This document shows, piece by piece, positions 8,499-19,742 of a DNA stretch of 42,685 nucleotides. Position 1 is the first letter of the stretch. Every line of letters starts with the position of its first letter. This DNA is from Beijerinckiaceae bacterium. Its GTDB lineage: Bacteria; Pseudomonadota; Alphaproteobacteria; Rhizobiales; Beijerinckiaceae. A program made the translations under genes and the position numbers. Where the stretch lies: positions 1 through 42,685 of the forward strand of contig JAIETL010000022.1 of NCBI GenBank assembly GCA_019745195.1, in the 5' to 3' direction. The notes under the pieces were generated by a model that was not told the DNA's origin, made no database searches, and saw only the letters and a list, made by a program, of their open reading frames with translations.

Positions 8499-8755
8499 TT
8501 AGCGCCCTCGGCCCTCTAAGACACTCAACCGCTCTTCAACCGCAGCAAGGTCCTCGGCCAACTGCTCAGACGTGCTTTTGGTCATGATCAGCAGGCCTGC
8601 GATATTGCGACGATATTTGCCGAGAATCTCGCGTCCTTCTTCAAAGCGCCTGTCGATCGCATCAAACGCATGTTCGTCTCGACACGAAACGCAGCCATAT
8701 CGGCCTGAATCCTCTTCAGAACCTCGAACATCGCCGTCTGGACATTTTCAGTCAT
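8499..8755 (-). pseudogene. Frameshifted coiled-coil protein gene
   Basis: From the ATG at 8755 the frame reads MTENVQTAMFEVLKRIQADM and then drifts to a stop at residue 54. In another frame a heptad-rich stretch (FDAIDRRFEEGREIL, continuing through [19 protein letters not shown]) runs to a TAA at 8499-8501 without any start codon of its own. Together the segments look like one roughly 85-residue coiled-coil protein broken by a one-base loss near 8668-8680. It overlaps the upstream 85-residue gene by four bases. It may be a real mutation or a sequencing error. Confidence 0.65.
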
Positions 8756-9009
8756 CGGCGTCTTGTCCTGTCGATCAGCATGTGAAAGCGGTCTCCGAAG
8801 CGCACCATGCGATCGAGTTCGGCCGTCGTCACGGCCTCCGTTCCGACACGCTGCATCAGCGCCGCATAAGCCTCCCGTCTTCGTCCGACCGCCAGCCTAA
8901 AGGCGTCCGGCGATGGGTCGCGCGCCGCGACACGTTCCCTCAGCGCCTGCCGTCGCGCCGCGAGTTCTTTTCGGATCACCGAGCCGACATCGTCTGGCCG
9001 CTGGTTCAT
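8752..9009 (-). CDS. Hypothetical protein, helical, Arg-rich
   Basis: The gene encodes 85 residues, almost entirely predicted helix, with many Arg/Ala/Glu and no cysteine, signal peptide or membrane segment. I recognise no family. It starts 55 bases after the pgk stop on the same strand and overlaps the frameshifted coiled-coil gene by four bases (ATGA), so the two formed a coupled pair. No function can be assigned. Confidence 0.6.
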   Translation of the reverse strand: MNQRPDDVGSVIRKELAARRQALRERVAARDPSPDAFRLAVGRRREAYAALMQRVGTEAVTTAELDRMVRFGDRFHMLIDRTRRR

Positions 9010-9063
9010 GATGAGAACATAGCAGAAACAGATCTTGGCGCAAGTCTCGTCGGAAGCGATTGG

Positions 9064-10251
9064 TCACCCCTTCCGCAGCGCCTCCACGCCCGGCAGCGGC
9101 TTGCCTTCCATCCATTCGAGGAACGCCCCGCCCGCCGTCGAGACATAAGTCAGGTCGTCCGCCACGCCGGCATGGTTCATCGCCGCGACCGTGTCGCCGC
9201 CGCCTGCGACCGCGACCAGCTTGCCGGCTTTCACATGCTCGGCGGCTGCCTTCGCGACTGTGACGGTGGCTGTATCGAAGGGCGGCAGCTCGAACGCCCC
9301 GAACGGCCCATTCCAGACCAGCGTCTTCACCGCATCGAGCTTCAGCACCACCTCGGCGACGCTGAGCGGCCCGGCGTCAAGGATCATCTCGTCGGCAGCG
9401 ACCTCGCCGACCGGCACGACGCGATGGCCCGGATTGGCCCTGAACTCGCGCGCGACCAGCGCATCGACCGGCAGCATGATCTCGCAGCCGGCGGCCTTTG
9501 CCTTCTGCTCGATCTCGCGGGCGGTGGCGACCAGGTCGTGCTCGCAGAGCGACTTGCCGACATCCACGCCACGTGCGGCGAGGAAGGTGTTGGCCATGCC
9601 GCCGCCGATCGCCAGCACATCGACCTTGCGGACGAGGTTGCCGAGCAGGTCGAGCTTGGTCGAGACTTTTGCCCCACCGACGATCGCCATCACCGGACGC
9701 GCCGGATTGTCGAGACCGGCCGACAGCGCTTCCAGTTCCGCCTGCATGGTGCGGCCGGCATAGGCCGGCAGCACATGGGCCAGCCCCTCGGTCGAGGCAT
9801 GGGCGCGGTGCGCGGCCGAAAACGCGTCATTGACGAAGAGATCGCCATTGGCGGCGAGCGACTTCACGAATTCAGGATCGTTCTTCTCGTCGCCGGCGTG
9901 GAAGCGGGTGTTCTCCAGCAGCAGCACGTCGCCGGTCTTGGCAGCGGCTATCGCCTTGGCGACATTCTCGCCGATGCAGTCCTCGACGAAGGTGACCGGC
10001 TGACCGAGCGCATGCGCCAGCGACGGCACCACCTGCCGCAGGCTGTCCTTGGGGTCGCGGCCCTTCGGGCGGCCGAAATGCGCCAGCAGCACGACCTTGC
10101 CGCCCTTGCCCGAAATCTCGCGGATCGTCGGCAGGATGCGGTCGATGCGGGTCGTGTCGGAGACCTCGCCGTCTTCCATCGGCACGTTGAGATCGACCCG
10201 GACAAGCGCGCGCTTGCCGGCGAGATCGGCGTCGTCGAGCGTTGCGAACAT
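9064..10251 (-). CDS. pgk: Phosphoglycerate kinase
   Basis: The gene encodes 395 residues. It transfers phosphate between 1,3-bisphosphoglycerate and ADP in glycolysis or the reverse in carbon fixation. Diagnostic segments are [11 protein letters not shown] near residue 20, the HFGRPKG substrate loop, [12 protein letters not shown] (nucleotide site), NGPFGAFE and the C-terminal [10 protein letters not shown] choose ATG at 10251; a GTG at 10257 would overlap the upstream stop as GTGA and is equally possible. It lies in the tkt-gap-pgk-fba cluster but is separated from gap by three small genes. Confidence 0.97.
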   Translation of the reverse strand: MFATLDDADLAGKRALVRVDLNVPMEDGEVSDTTRIDRILPTIREISGKGGKVVLLAHFGRPKGRDPKDSLRQVVPSLAHALGQPVTFVEDCIGENVAKAIAAAKTGDVLLLENTRFHAGDEKNDPEFVKSLAANGDLFVNDAFSAAHRAHASTEGLAHVLPAYAGRTMQAELEALSAGLDNPARPVMAIVGGAKVSTKLDLLGNLVRKVDVLAIGGGMANTFLAARGVDVGKSLCEHDLVATAREIEQKAKAAGCEIMLPVDALVAREFRANPGHRVVPVGEVAADEMILDAGPLSVAEVVLKLDAVKTLVWNGPFGAFELPPFDTATVTVAKAAAEHVKAGKLVAVAGGGDTVAAMNHAGVADDLTYVSTAGGAFLEWMEGKPLPGVEALRKG

Positions 10252-10253
10252 GG

Positions 10254-10700
10254 TCACGGCAGCAGCTTCGGCATGATGCCCGGAACGCCGAATTTCAGCA
10301 CGAGCACGGTGAGGACGACGGTCAGGACGGCAGTCACGATCGCGGTGGTGAACAGCGTCGCGGCTCGCGGCGTAGCGTCGACTCGTTCGCGCAGACCGGC
10401 GATCTCGCCGCGGATCGCGGCAAAGTCCATGGTGCCGGCAGCGGCGTCGACCTTGTGGGCGCTGCGCTCCAGCGAGGCTTCGGCGCGGGTCAGCACCGCC
10501 TCGTAGCGGGCGAACTTCTCCTCGATGCGCGCGGCCTTCTCCTCGATGCGGGAGAGCTGGTCGAGCTGGCGCGGCTCTCTTGCGACGGGAGGTGTCTCGA
10601 CGACAGTCGGAATGGCGACTGGTGAGGAGATCGTCTCAGCGGGGCTGGGACGCATTTCGACGACTGGCTCTGTCCGAGCCACCGCTTTGTTGTCTGACAT
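10254..10700 (-). CDS. Tail-anchored coiled-coil protein
   Basis: The gene encodes 148 residues. The first 45 are Pro/Thr/Ser-rich and likely disordered. A heptad-rich coiled coil covers about 46-112 ([21 protein letters not shown] and onward). A single hydrophobic segment (about 118-138) ends a few residues before the C-terminus, so the protein is probably anchored by its tail with the coil in the cytoplasm. No family is recognised. The ATG at 10700 follows the preceding stop by two bases, and pgk begins at its stop, so it is tightly packed in the gap-pgk operon. Confidence 0.72.
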   Translation of the reverse strand: MSDNKAVARTEPVVEMRPSPAETISSPVAIPTVVETPPVAREPRQLDQLSRIEEKAARIEEKFARYEAVLTRAEASLERSAHKVDAAAGTMDFAAIRGEIAGLRERVDATPRAATLFTTAIVTAVLTVVLTVLVLKFGVPGIMPKLLP

Positions 10701-10702
10701 GA

Positions 10703-11032
10703 TTATTTTCCGCCGAAACGAAGGATGGTGAAAACGATCGCAGCCCCGGCAGCCCAGGTGCTGACGACCATGGTGAGCAACTGCCACATCGTCGGAATGT
10801 TCGACAGCTTCCCGTCGACACGGGCGACATCCGCCTTCAATGAGGCGTAGTCGGCGGCCTTGGGCAGATGCTTAAGTTCGGCTTCGATCCCGATGAGGCG
10901 CTCGTTGATTTTATCGAGCGTCGCGTTGGTTCGCTTTTGGCCTTCTTCCAGAACGATCACACGTTCCAACATGGGATCCTCCGGTCCAGTGCCGCCGCCA
11001 TCGCCCGATTTGAATGGGACGATTTCACCCAT
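10703..11032 (-). CDS. Small coiled-coil, C-terminal membrane protein (XhlA-like layout)
   Basis: The gene encodes 109 residues: a short acidic/Gly-rich start, a coiled coil (about 20-80, LERVIVLEEGQKRTNATL and on) and one membrane segment near the end (about 84-105). This is the layout of XhlA-type proteins, but the phage lysis context is missing. It overlaps the upstream zinc-ribbon gene by eight bases and precedes another protein of the same layout by two bases. The two could form a hetero-oligomer at the membrane, which is inference only. Confidence 0.72.
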   Translation of the reverse strand: MGEIVPFKSGDGGGTGPEDPMLERVIVLEEGQKRTNATLDKINERLIGIEAELKHLPKAADYASLKADVARVDGKLSNIPTMWQLLTMVVSTWAAGAAIVFTILRFGGK

Positions 11033-11303
11033 CGATATCGCTCGCTACAGGATCGAGAAAACTCAGTAAAAACTGTTCGACATGACCACAATTCGTGCAT
11101 GCCAAAGTGACCGCATCCGCCGGCAGGCTGCGGCCCGGGAGGCGATCACCCGGGCCATACAACGGAATTGCCGTTGTGACGCCGCGCTCAGGCTGATCAA
11201 TCAACGCAAGACGCTGATTGCCGCATCGCACACAGGCTATATTAGGAAACCTGTGAGCTATGAGATCGATCAGCTCTTGCTGACTCTTGCGCGCAGCCGT
11301 CAT
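11025..11303 (-). CDS. Small zinc-ribbon protein
   Basis: The gene encodes 92 residues. Two CxxC pairs (CVRC at about 24-27 and CTNC at about 69-72, followed by GHVEQF) form a predicted zinc ribbon. No enzyme domain is visible. It starts 18 bases after the gap stop and overlaps the next gene by eight bases, so it is cotranscribed with gap. Zinc ribbons of this size often bind nucleic acid or act as adaptors, but there is no direct evidence here. Confidence 0.72.
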   Translation of the reverse strand: MTAARKSQQELIDLIAHRFPNIACVRCGNQRLALIDQPERGVTTAIPLYGPGDRLPGRSLPADAVTLACTNCGHVEQFLLSFLDPVASDIDG

Positions 11304-11321
11304 CCAGTCCCCTTGGGCGAA

Positions 11322-12332
<1,011 letters not shown>

Positions 12333-12404
12333 CTCGAATCCTCTCCGTCAGCCCGATGCACGGCGCTGCCGCGCCATTCACGGGGGCAAATCGGCCAGAA
12401 TGGG

Positions 12405-12424
12405 GCAAAGCGCAAGTGCTTTGC
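12405..12424. promoter_or_regulatory. Inverted repeat upstream of gap
   Basis: GCAAAGC and GCTTTGC form a perfect 7-bp inverted repeat with a 6-base spacer, about 73 bases before the gap start. It could be an operator or a small hairpin. It lacks a T-run, so a tkt terminator is unlikely. Confidence 0.35.
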
Positions 12425-12451
12425 GCGAAAATGACCTGCTTGGCGCGAATA

Positions 12452-14449
<1,998 letters not shown>

Positions 14450-14566
14450 GTCGTTCCGGGCTCCGTCTGGCGGATGGGCAGGTCTGTCGAGCGCGGTCCT
14501 GCGCAGGCAGGCCGCCGACTGGTCGGTTCAGGCGGCCGATGCATCGTGGTCGGTCAGGTCGCGCCC

Positions 14567-14595
14567 GATTAGGCTGCCCCTTCTCCCCGAGTCAA
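14567..14595 (-). promoter_or_regulatory. Likely tkt promoter
   Basis: Reading leftward, TTGACT (14595-14590) and CTAATC (14572-14567) are separated by 17 bases, close to the alphaproteobacterial housekeeping pattern. It would give a leader of about 110 bases. The wider 14450-14791 gap between tkt and the divergent DUF4164 gene holds no other gene that I can support. Confidence 0.45.
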
Positions 14596-14791
14596 TTCGC
14601 AAGCCGGCGGCGTGGAGAGGGGCGTCGTCGCGCGCCGCCGCATGCCGCAACTCAGCAATCGCGGCCAAGCCCTTGGCAATCCCTTGGTTTAAGTGCGCTC
14701 CTTGGCCATCCGATTCCCGCTTTCGATCAGGATGCGCTAGGCTGCCTCCGAATCGTGTGAGCCGGCTTCGATCGGACAGGGGGAAACGGCC

Positions 14792-15091
14792 GTGGCGAGC
14801 CTGATGCTGGACAATGCGCTGGCGCGACTCGACGGCGCGCTCGGTCAGTTGGAAGCCGCCGCCCGCCGCCGGATCGAGGCCGAGCGCGGCCGCGCCCATC
14901 TCGAAACCGAACTCACATTGATGCAGGACGACCGGGCGCGCCTCGCCTCGGAACTCGACGGCGCGATGGCCCGCGTGGCGCAGGTCGAAAACGCGGCGCG
15001 CGAGGTCGAGCAGCGGCTCGAACGGGCGATCGGCGTCGTCGGCGCGGTGGTGGCGCGGGCGCAGGGCGAACAGCTCCATGGCGAGCATTGA
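14792..15091 (+). CDS. DUF4164 family coiled-coil protein
   Basis: The gene encodes 99 residues, nearly all alpha-helical heptads (about 5-85). It matches the DUF4164 family, which sits just before zapA in many Hyphomicrobiales. The start is GTG at 14792 with an AGGGGGAAA ribosome site eight bases before it. It lies 12 bases upstream of zapA and is presumably cotranscribed with it, so a role beside ZapA at the division site is plausible but not shown. Confidence 0.82.
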   Translation: MASLMLDNALARLDGALGQLEAAARRRIEAERGRAHLETELTLMQDDRARLASELDGAMARVAQVENAAREVEQRLERAIGVVGAVVARAQGEQLHGEH

Positions 15092-15103
15092 GCGGAGAAC
15101 GCG

Positions 15104-15472
15104 ATGCCGCAGGTCAATGTCACGATCGCAGGCAAGGCCTACCGCATGGCCTGCGGCGAGGGCGAGGAGCCGCATCTGGAAGGCCTCGCCCGGCTCTATG
15201 ACGGCAAGATCGAGGAGATGCGCCAGTCCTTCGGCGAGATCGGCGACATGCGGCTGCATGTCATGGCGGCGCTGATGGTCGCCGACGAGGTGTCCGAACT
15301 CAGGCAGCGTGTGGCGGCGCTGGAGACGCGGCTCTCGGACCTGCATGGCGACGCCGGCGCGGCCGACCAGCGCCTCGCCGAGGTCGAGGACCGGGCGGCC
15401 CACGCGCTGGTGGCCGCCGCCGAGCGGATCGAGAGCGTGGCCAAGAGCCTGGTCGCAAGCCCTGCCGGCTAA
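15104..15472 (+). CDS. zapA: Cell division protein ZapA
   Basis: The gene encodes 122 residues. ZapA binds FtsZ and bundles protofilaments at the division ring. The N-terminal globular part (VNVTIAGKAYRMACGEGEE then HLEGLARLYDGKI) is typical, followed by a long coiled coil from about residue 50 to 115. A GGAG ribosome site precedes the ATG. The zapA-6S RNA-ygfA order downstream is the classic arrangement also known in gammaproteobacteria. Confidence 0.92.
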   Translation: MPQVNVTIAGKAYRMACGEGEEPHLEGLARLYDGKIEEMRQSFGEIGDMRLHVMAALMVADEVSELRQRVAALETRLSDLHGDAGAADQRLAEVEDRAAHALVAAAERIESVAKSLVASPAG

Positions 15473-15489
15473 AGTGCCACTGGCGCTTT

Positions 15490-15668
15490 CCCTACCCTCG
15501 GCCTACATAGATCGGGCTGGGCTGCCTGGTGCGTGCGAGAAACTGTATTCCCGGGCCCATACGACTCCCTAGGGAGCTGTCCCTGACCGGGTCCCTGGAC
15601 CCGGACACACGGCGCCCACCTACTTTAGTAGGTGTCCCGGGATCGAAATCTCCACGGCCGAGGTGGCT
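15490..15668 (+). ncRNA. ssrS: 6S RNA (alphaproteobacterial)
   Basis: 6S RNA mimics an open promoter and binds sigma-70 RNA polymerase. The terminal stem pairs CCTCGGCC (15496-15503) with GGCCGAGG (15656-15663) perfectly. The 3' half shows the conserved block with a CACCTACT/AGTAGGTG hairpin (15617-15634), then CCCGGGATCGAAAT and CCACGGCCGAGG, familiar from alphaproteobacterial 6S RNAs. The position between zapA and ygfA is the classic locus. The exact ends are estimated; no clear intrinsic terminator follows, so processing from the ygfA transcript is likely. Confidence 0.88.
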
Positions 15669-15681
15669 CAGCACTTATTCG

Positions 15682-16419
15682 ATGACGACGCCCTCCCCCG
15701 ACAGTTCGTCCAGCCGCAAATCCGCCCTGCGCGAGGCCGCGCTCGCGCGCCGGGACGCGCTCGAAATCGACGACCGCCTGATCTGGGACGAAGCGATCTG
15801 CGAGCGGGCGCTGGCGCTGCTTGATCACATCCTCGGCCCTCATCCTGAGGAGCCGCCCTCGGGTCCGGCCTTTGGCCGGCCCAAGGATAAACTCCGCGGC
15901 GTCTCGAAGGATGCTCCAGCCCACTCTGGAGGCTCCTTCGAGACGCGGCCTTTGGCCGCTCCTCAGGTTGAGGGCGTTGGGAGCGGACAAGGCATCCCCA
16001 TCGTCTCCGGCTACTGGCCGATGCGCTCGGAGGCCGATCCCCGGCCCATCCTCGAAGGGTTGCACGCGCGCGGCGTCCCGCTCTGCCTTCCGGCCATCGT
16101 CGACAGGCGGATGATCTTCCGACGCTGGGCGCCCTACGAGCCGATCGTGCCCGGCGGCTTCGGCACGCTCGTCCCGCAGCCCGAGCAGCCGCTCGTGATG
16201 CCGACCATCCTGCTCGTACCGCTGGCGGCCTTCGACCGGCGCGGCTACCGCATCGGCTACGGCAAGGGTTATTACGACGCGCTGCTTGCCGCGCTCGCTC
16301 CCGTCGTTGCGATCGGCATCGCCTATGGCGCGCAGGAGATCGCAGCCGTGCCCGAAGAGCGACACGACATGCGCCTCGACTGGGTGGTGACCGATGGCGA
16401 GACGATTCGCTGCGGTTGA
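15682..16419 (+). CDS. ygfA: 5-formyltetrahydrofolate cyclo-ligase with in-frame repeat insertion
   Basis: The gene encodes 245 residues, about 45 more than usual. It converts 5-formyl-THF to 5,10-methenyl-THF with ATP. The N-terminal RKSALREAALARRDAL, the IVSGYWPMRSEADPRP segment and the C-terminal nucleotide/metal loop RRGYRIGYGKGYYD are all intact. Residues about 53-98 are encoded exactly by a family A palindromic element (15837-15974, 138 bp = 46 codons), which leaves the frame open. The insert is Pro/Gly/Ser-rich and falls between a helix and the next strand, so it may loop out harmlessly. The start ATG 15682 comes right after 6S RNA. Confidence 0.93.
   Translation: MTTPSPDSSSSRKSALREAALARRDALEIDDRLIWDEAICERALALLDHILGPHPEEPPSGPAFGRPKDKLRGVSKDAPAHSGGSFETRPLAAPQVEGVGSGQGIPIVSGYWPMRSEADPRPILEGLHARGVPLCLPAIVDRRMIFRRWAPYEPIVPGGFGTLVPQPEQPLVMPTILLVPLAAFDRRGYRIGYGKGYYDALLAALAPVVAIGIAYGAQEIAAVPEERHDMRLDWVVTDGETIRCG
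15837..15974. repeat. Family A palindrome, copy 2, inside ygfA
   Basis: The 138-bp element starts CCCTCATCCTGAGG and ends CCTCAGGTTGAGGG (one mismatch to a perfect arm), with inner GTCTCGAAGGATGCTCCAG and CTGGAGGCTCCTTCGAGAC. It carries extra GGCCTTTGGCC motifs. Its length is a multiple of three and it has no stop codon in the ygfA frame. Confidence 0.92.
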
Positions 16420-16474
16420 TTCCCGACGCCATTCGCGCGACGGAGAGGGGCCTGAAGCCTCCGGACACCTCCCC

Positions 16475-17299
16475 ATGCGCTTTCTCTTCCTCGGCGATGT
16501 CGTCGGCCGCCCCGGGCGGCTCGCGGTGCAGGAGCGCTTGCCGGCCCTACGCCAGCGCTGGAACCTCGACTGCGTCGTCATCAACGGCGAGAACGCGGCC
16601 GGCGGCTTCGGCATCACCGAGGCGATCTGCGACGAGTTGCTGGCGGCCGGCGCGGACGCCGTGACGCTCGGAAACCACTCATGGGACCAGCGCGAGGCGC
16701 TGGTCTTCATCGAGCGGCAGGACCGGCTGATCCGCCCGGCGAATTATCCCTCAGGCACCCCCGGCCGTGGCGCGACGGTCGTCGAGGCCAGGAACGGAGC
16801 GCGCGTGCTCGTCGTCAACGTCATGGGCCGCATCTTCATGGATGCGCTGGACGACCCCTTCGCGGCGGTCGAGCGCGAACTGTCGGCCTGCCCGCTCGGC
16901 GAGGTCGCCGACGCCGTCATCATCGACGTCCATGCCGAGGCGACCAGCGAGAAGCAGGCGATGGGCTATTTCGTCGATGGCCGCGCCAGCCTCGTCGTCG
17001 GCACGCATACGCATACGCCGACAGCCGATGCGCGCATCCTGCCCGGCGGCACCGCCTATCAGTCCGACGCCGGCATGTGCGGCGACTATGATTCGATCCT
17101 CGGCATGCAGAAGGAGGAGCCGATCAGGCGCTTCCTGCAGAAGACGCCGGGCGCGCGCATGGAGCCCGCCACCGGCCCGGGCACATTGTCGGGCATCGCC
17201 GTCGAGATCGAGGATGCGACGGGTCTGGCGACGGCGGTTTGGCCGGTCCGCATCGGGCCGCATCTCGGCGAGGCTCTGCCCGGCTGGGAGCCGGGCTGA
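16475..17299 (+). CDS. YmdB-type metallophosphoesterase (TIGR00282 family)
   Basis: The gene encodes 274 residues. Metal-ligand motifs are in order: GDVVGRPGR (Asp8), NGENAAGG, GNHSWD, DVHAEATSEK and GTHTHTPTAD. This is the YmdB-like family, whose studied members are di-iron 2',3'-cyclic nucleotide phosphodiesterases. The start is ATG 16475; an earlier in-frame ATG at 16394 would overlap ygfA. It follows ygfA by 55 bases on the same strand. An 8-bp GC stem (17278-17296) at the very end of the gene may help stop transcription before the converging chemoreceptor gene, six bases away. Confidence 0.92.
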   Translation: MRFLFLGDVVGRPGRLAVQERLPALRQRWNLDCVVINGENAAGGFGITEAICDELLAAGADAVTLGNHSWDQREALVFIERQDRLIRPANYPSGTPGRGATVVEARNGARVLVVNVMGRIFMDALDDPFAAVERELSACPLGEVADAVIIDVHAEATSEKQAMGYFVDGRASLVVGTHTHTPTADARILPGGTAYQSDAGMCGDYDSILGMQKEEPIRRFLQKTPGARMEPATGPGTLSGIAVEIEDATGLATAVWPVRIGPHLGEALPGWEPG

Positions 17300-17305
17300 G
17301 AAGCC

Positions 17306-18670
17306 TTACGCTGCGTCGCTCTGGCGCATCAGACTGTCGAAGGCGTCGGTCAGCGCGGAGGCTTGCCCGGCGAGCGCGCTCGCCACTCCGAGCACTTCCG
17401 TGACACTCTCTCCCGCCTTCTGGACCATGTCGCTGACGCCGCAGATGGTCTGCGCCACCTCCTGCGTTCCGAGCGCGGCGCGGCTGACGCTCTGGGCGAT
17501 CTCCTGCGTCGCCGTCCGCTGCTGGGCGATGCCGCCGGCGACGGCGGCCGTGGTCTCGTTCATCTGCTGGACGAAGGCGACGATGTGCTCGATCGCGGTG
17601 ACCGCCTCGCGGGTCGCCGCCTGCATCGCCGGCACCTGCGCGGCGATGTCGTCGGTCGCCTGCGCAGTGCGCGCCGAGAGTTGCTTGACCTCTGTGGCAA
17701 CCACCGCGAAGCCGCGCCCGCTTTCGCCGGCGCGGGCGGCCTCGATCGTCGCGTTGAGCGCGAGCATGTTGGTCTGGCTGGCGATGGCGCGGATGATCTC
17801 GACCATCGAGCCAATGGTTTCCGCCGAGCGCGCCAGACTTTTGACGATCACACCCGTCTTGATCGCCGCCATGTTGGCGTCCCCTGCCATCTCAGCGGCC
17901 TGCGTGACCTCGCGGGCGACCTGATCGAGCGAGATCGACAGCTCCTCTGTCGCGCTGGCGACGCTCTGGACAGAGGTCGAGGCCTCGTCGGACGCATGCG
18001 CCGCCACGACAGCCTGTGCGCCGGTGTCCTGCACCACGCCGTTCATCGTCTGCGCCAGCGTTTCGACGGCGCCTGCGCCCGCATTCACGGTGCCAACCAC
18101 GTCGCGCACCGTGACGGCGAAGGCGGCGATCTCGCCCCGCGTCTGCTCGCGGTTCTGGCGCTGGACTTCGGCATAGGTTTCAAGCAGCAGTTCGAGATCG
18201 AACTGGGCCGCCTTGTTCAGCGCGGCGCGCAGCGCGATGCGCCGGATGAACTCCTTGCGCTGCCAGAAGCCGTTCATCTTCTGCAGCGCGTCGCGATCGA
18301 GCCCCATCTCCTTGCCGATCCGGTTGCTCACGATGGCGTGGCAGATCGAGACCGCGTAGGCCGGCACGCCATGGCGGTGAAACGCCTGGGCGAGGCGATC
18401 GGCCGATTGCGTGAATCCCTCGGTGAGTTCGCCCGACGCGAGCCTGATCCAGTGCGCCAGCCGCAGCTCATGCACCTCGGGCACGGCGAAGGCGCGCCGG
18501 ATCTCGGGCCAGGGCTCGAACTGCCCGTCGAGCTCAGGCAGAAGCATCGGCAAGCGTGTGCGCGCGAACTCGCCTTGCTTGCGCAGCAAGGCAAGGTCTG
18601 TGGGGCCGATCTGGAAAGCGCGAAAGCGCAGTTCCTGGTCCGCGATCGGAGAGTGGGGCAGCGTGTCCAT
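17306..18670 (-). CDS. Globin-coupled-type soluble chemoreceptor
   Basis: The gene encodes 454 residues without a membrane segment. The N-terminal part (about 15-170) resembles a protoglobin sensor ([14 protein letters not shown], then the [15 protein letters not shown] region and a linker helix). The C-terminal part (about 185-450) is a methyl-accepting chemotaxis signalling domain with the highly conserved hairpin tip [20 protein letters not shown] (298-317), which contacts CheA/CheW. Globin-coupled sensors usually bind heme and sense oxygen. By eye, the proximal His position in this protein seems to be Phe97, with His98 and His100 nearby, so heme binding is uncertain. No che genes are nearby. 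Confidence 0.9.
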   Translation of the reverse strand: MDTLPHSPIADQELRFRAFQIGPTDLALLRKQGEFARTRLPMLLPELDGQFEPWPEIRRAFAVPEVHELRLAHWIRLASGELTEGFTQSADRLAQAFHRHGVPAYAVSICHAIVSNRIGKEMGLDRDALQKMNGFWQRKEFIRRIALRAALNKAAQFDLELLLETYAEVQRQNREQTRGEIAAFAVTVRDVVGTVNAGAGAVETLAQTMNGVVQDTGAQAVVAAHASDEASTSVQSVASATEELSISLDQVAREVTQAAEMAGDANMAAIKTGVIVKSLARSAETIGSMVEIIRAIASQTNMLALNATIEAARAGESGRGFAVVATEVKQLSARTAQATDDIAAQVPAMQAATREAVTAIEHIVAFVQQMNETTAAVAGGIAQQRTATQEIAQSVSRAALGTQEVAQTICGVSDMVQKAGESVTEVLGVASALAGQASALTDAFDSLMRQSDAA

Positions 18671-18826
18671 GGAGCCTGGGGGCAGCGTCGCAGCGCCGGG
18701 TTCGTCGTCGCCGCCCGAACCTGTCCGAGACTGGCGAACAATGCCTTAACGGCAGGATCACGAATGCGCGGGCATCCAACGCGTTTCGATGGCTCCACCG
18801 CCACCGGCCGGGGACGAGGCGATGGC

Positions 18827-18856
18827 TTGCCTGCCGCCAAACGAGCCGCCTATAAG
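18827..18856 (+). promoter_or_regulatory. Likely yebC promoter
   Basis: TTGCCT (18827-18832) and TATAAG (18851-18856) are separated by 18 bases in the 259-base gap upstream of yebC. The gap also holds the leader of the divergent chemoreceptor gene and no other feature that I can support. Confidence 0.45.
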
Positions 18857-18929
18857 GCCGCTCCGGCCCGTTCCCGCCAATCGTCGCGGACCTGGCCGAC
18901 GCGTCGACCGCCACAGCAGAGGCATCCCC

Positions 18930-19679
18930 ATGGCCGGGCATTCCCAGTTCAAGAACATCATGCACCGTAAGGGCAAGCAGGACGCGGTGCGCTCCAAGCT
19001 GTTCTCGAAGCTCGGCCGCGAAATCACCGTGGCAGCCAAGATGGGCCTGCCCGATCCGGCGATGAACCCGCGCCTGCGCATGGCGGTGCTGGCGGCGCGC
19101 GCCGAAAACATGCCCAAGGACAACATCCAGCGCGCCATCAACAAGGCCGCCGTCGGCGACGGCGACAACTATGACGAGGTCCGCTACGAGGGCTACGGGC
19201 CGGGCGGTGCTGCCGTCATCGTCGAGGCGCTGACCGACAACCGCAACCGCACGGCATCCGCCGTCCGCTCCTATTTCACCAAGGCTGGCGGCGCGCTGGG
19301 CGAGAGCAATTCCGTCTCGTTCATGTTCTCCCGCGTTGGCGAGATCAGCTATCCGCCGCAGGCAGGCGACGCCGACAAGGTGATGGAGGCCGCGATCGAG
19401 GCCGGCGCCGACGACGTGATCTCGGACGAGAACGGCCACGTCATCCTGTGCGCCTTCGATGCGCTGAATGAGGTCTCCAAGGCGCTGGAAGCGGCGCTCG
19501 GCCAGCCTTCTTCCGCCAAGCCGGTCTGGCGGCCTTCGACCTCCGCTCCGCTCGACGAAGAAAAGGCGGCCTCGATGATGAAACTGATGGAAGCGCTCGA
19601 CAATGACGACGACGTCCAGAACGTCTTCGCCAATTTCGAGATCAGCGACGAGATCATGGGCAGGCTCGGCGCGGGCTGA
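18930..19679 (+). CDS. YebC/PmpR family transcriptional regulator
   Basis: The gene encodes 249 residues. The N-terminal signature [19 protein letters not shown] and the segments [30 protein letters not shown] and [14 protein letters not shown] identify the YebC family. Members bind DNA and regulate genes; some relatives relieve ribosome stalling. The start is ATG 18930. In many proteobacteria yebC neighbours ruvC; here it is about 12 kb away from ruvC. Confidence 0.96.
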   Translation: MAGHSQFKNIMHRKGKQDAVRSKLFSKLGREITVAAKMGLPDPAMNPRLRMAVLAARAENMPKDNIQRAINKAAVGDGDNYDEVRYEGYGPGGAAVIVEALTDNRNRTASAVRSYFTKAGGALGESNSVSFMFSRVGEISYPPQAGDADKVMEAAIEAGADDVISDENGHVILCAFDALNEVSKALEAALGQPSSAKPVWRPSTSAPLDEEKAASMMKLMEALDNDDDVQNVFANFEISDEIMGRLGAG

Positions 19680-19742
19680 GCCGCGCCGAGCTCAGACCCA
19701 CCGAGACCTCGCACCGCCTCTGCCGCGCCGGCTGGAGCTTCC

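Noticed and set aside
8499..9009. The two small coupled genes after pgk as a toxin-antitoxin pair
   Set aside because: Neither product shows a toxin or antitoxin motif; the overlap alone is not enough, and the second gene is frameshifted.
8572..10506. 644-codon forward open frame opposite pgk
   Set aside because: It is antisense to a clear phosphoglycerate kinase gene and has the base composition of a shadow frame.
10254..11032. XhlA-like membrane coiled-coil genes as a prophage lysis module
   Set aside because: No endolysin, holin, integrase or structural phage gene is nearby, and the genes are packed inside a glycolytic operon.
17278..17296. GC stem at the end of the YmdB-type gene as a terminator
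   Set aside because: The 8-bp stem overlaps the stop codon region and has no T-run; it may be incidental.
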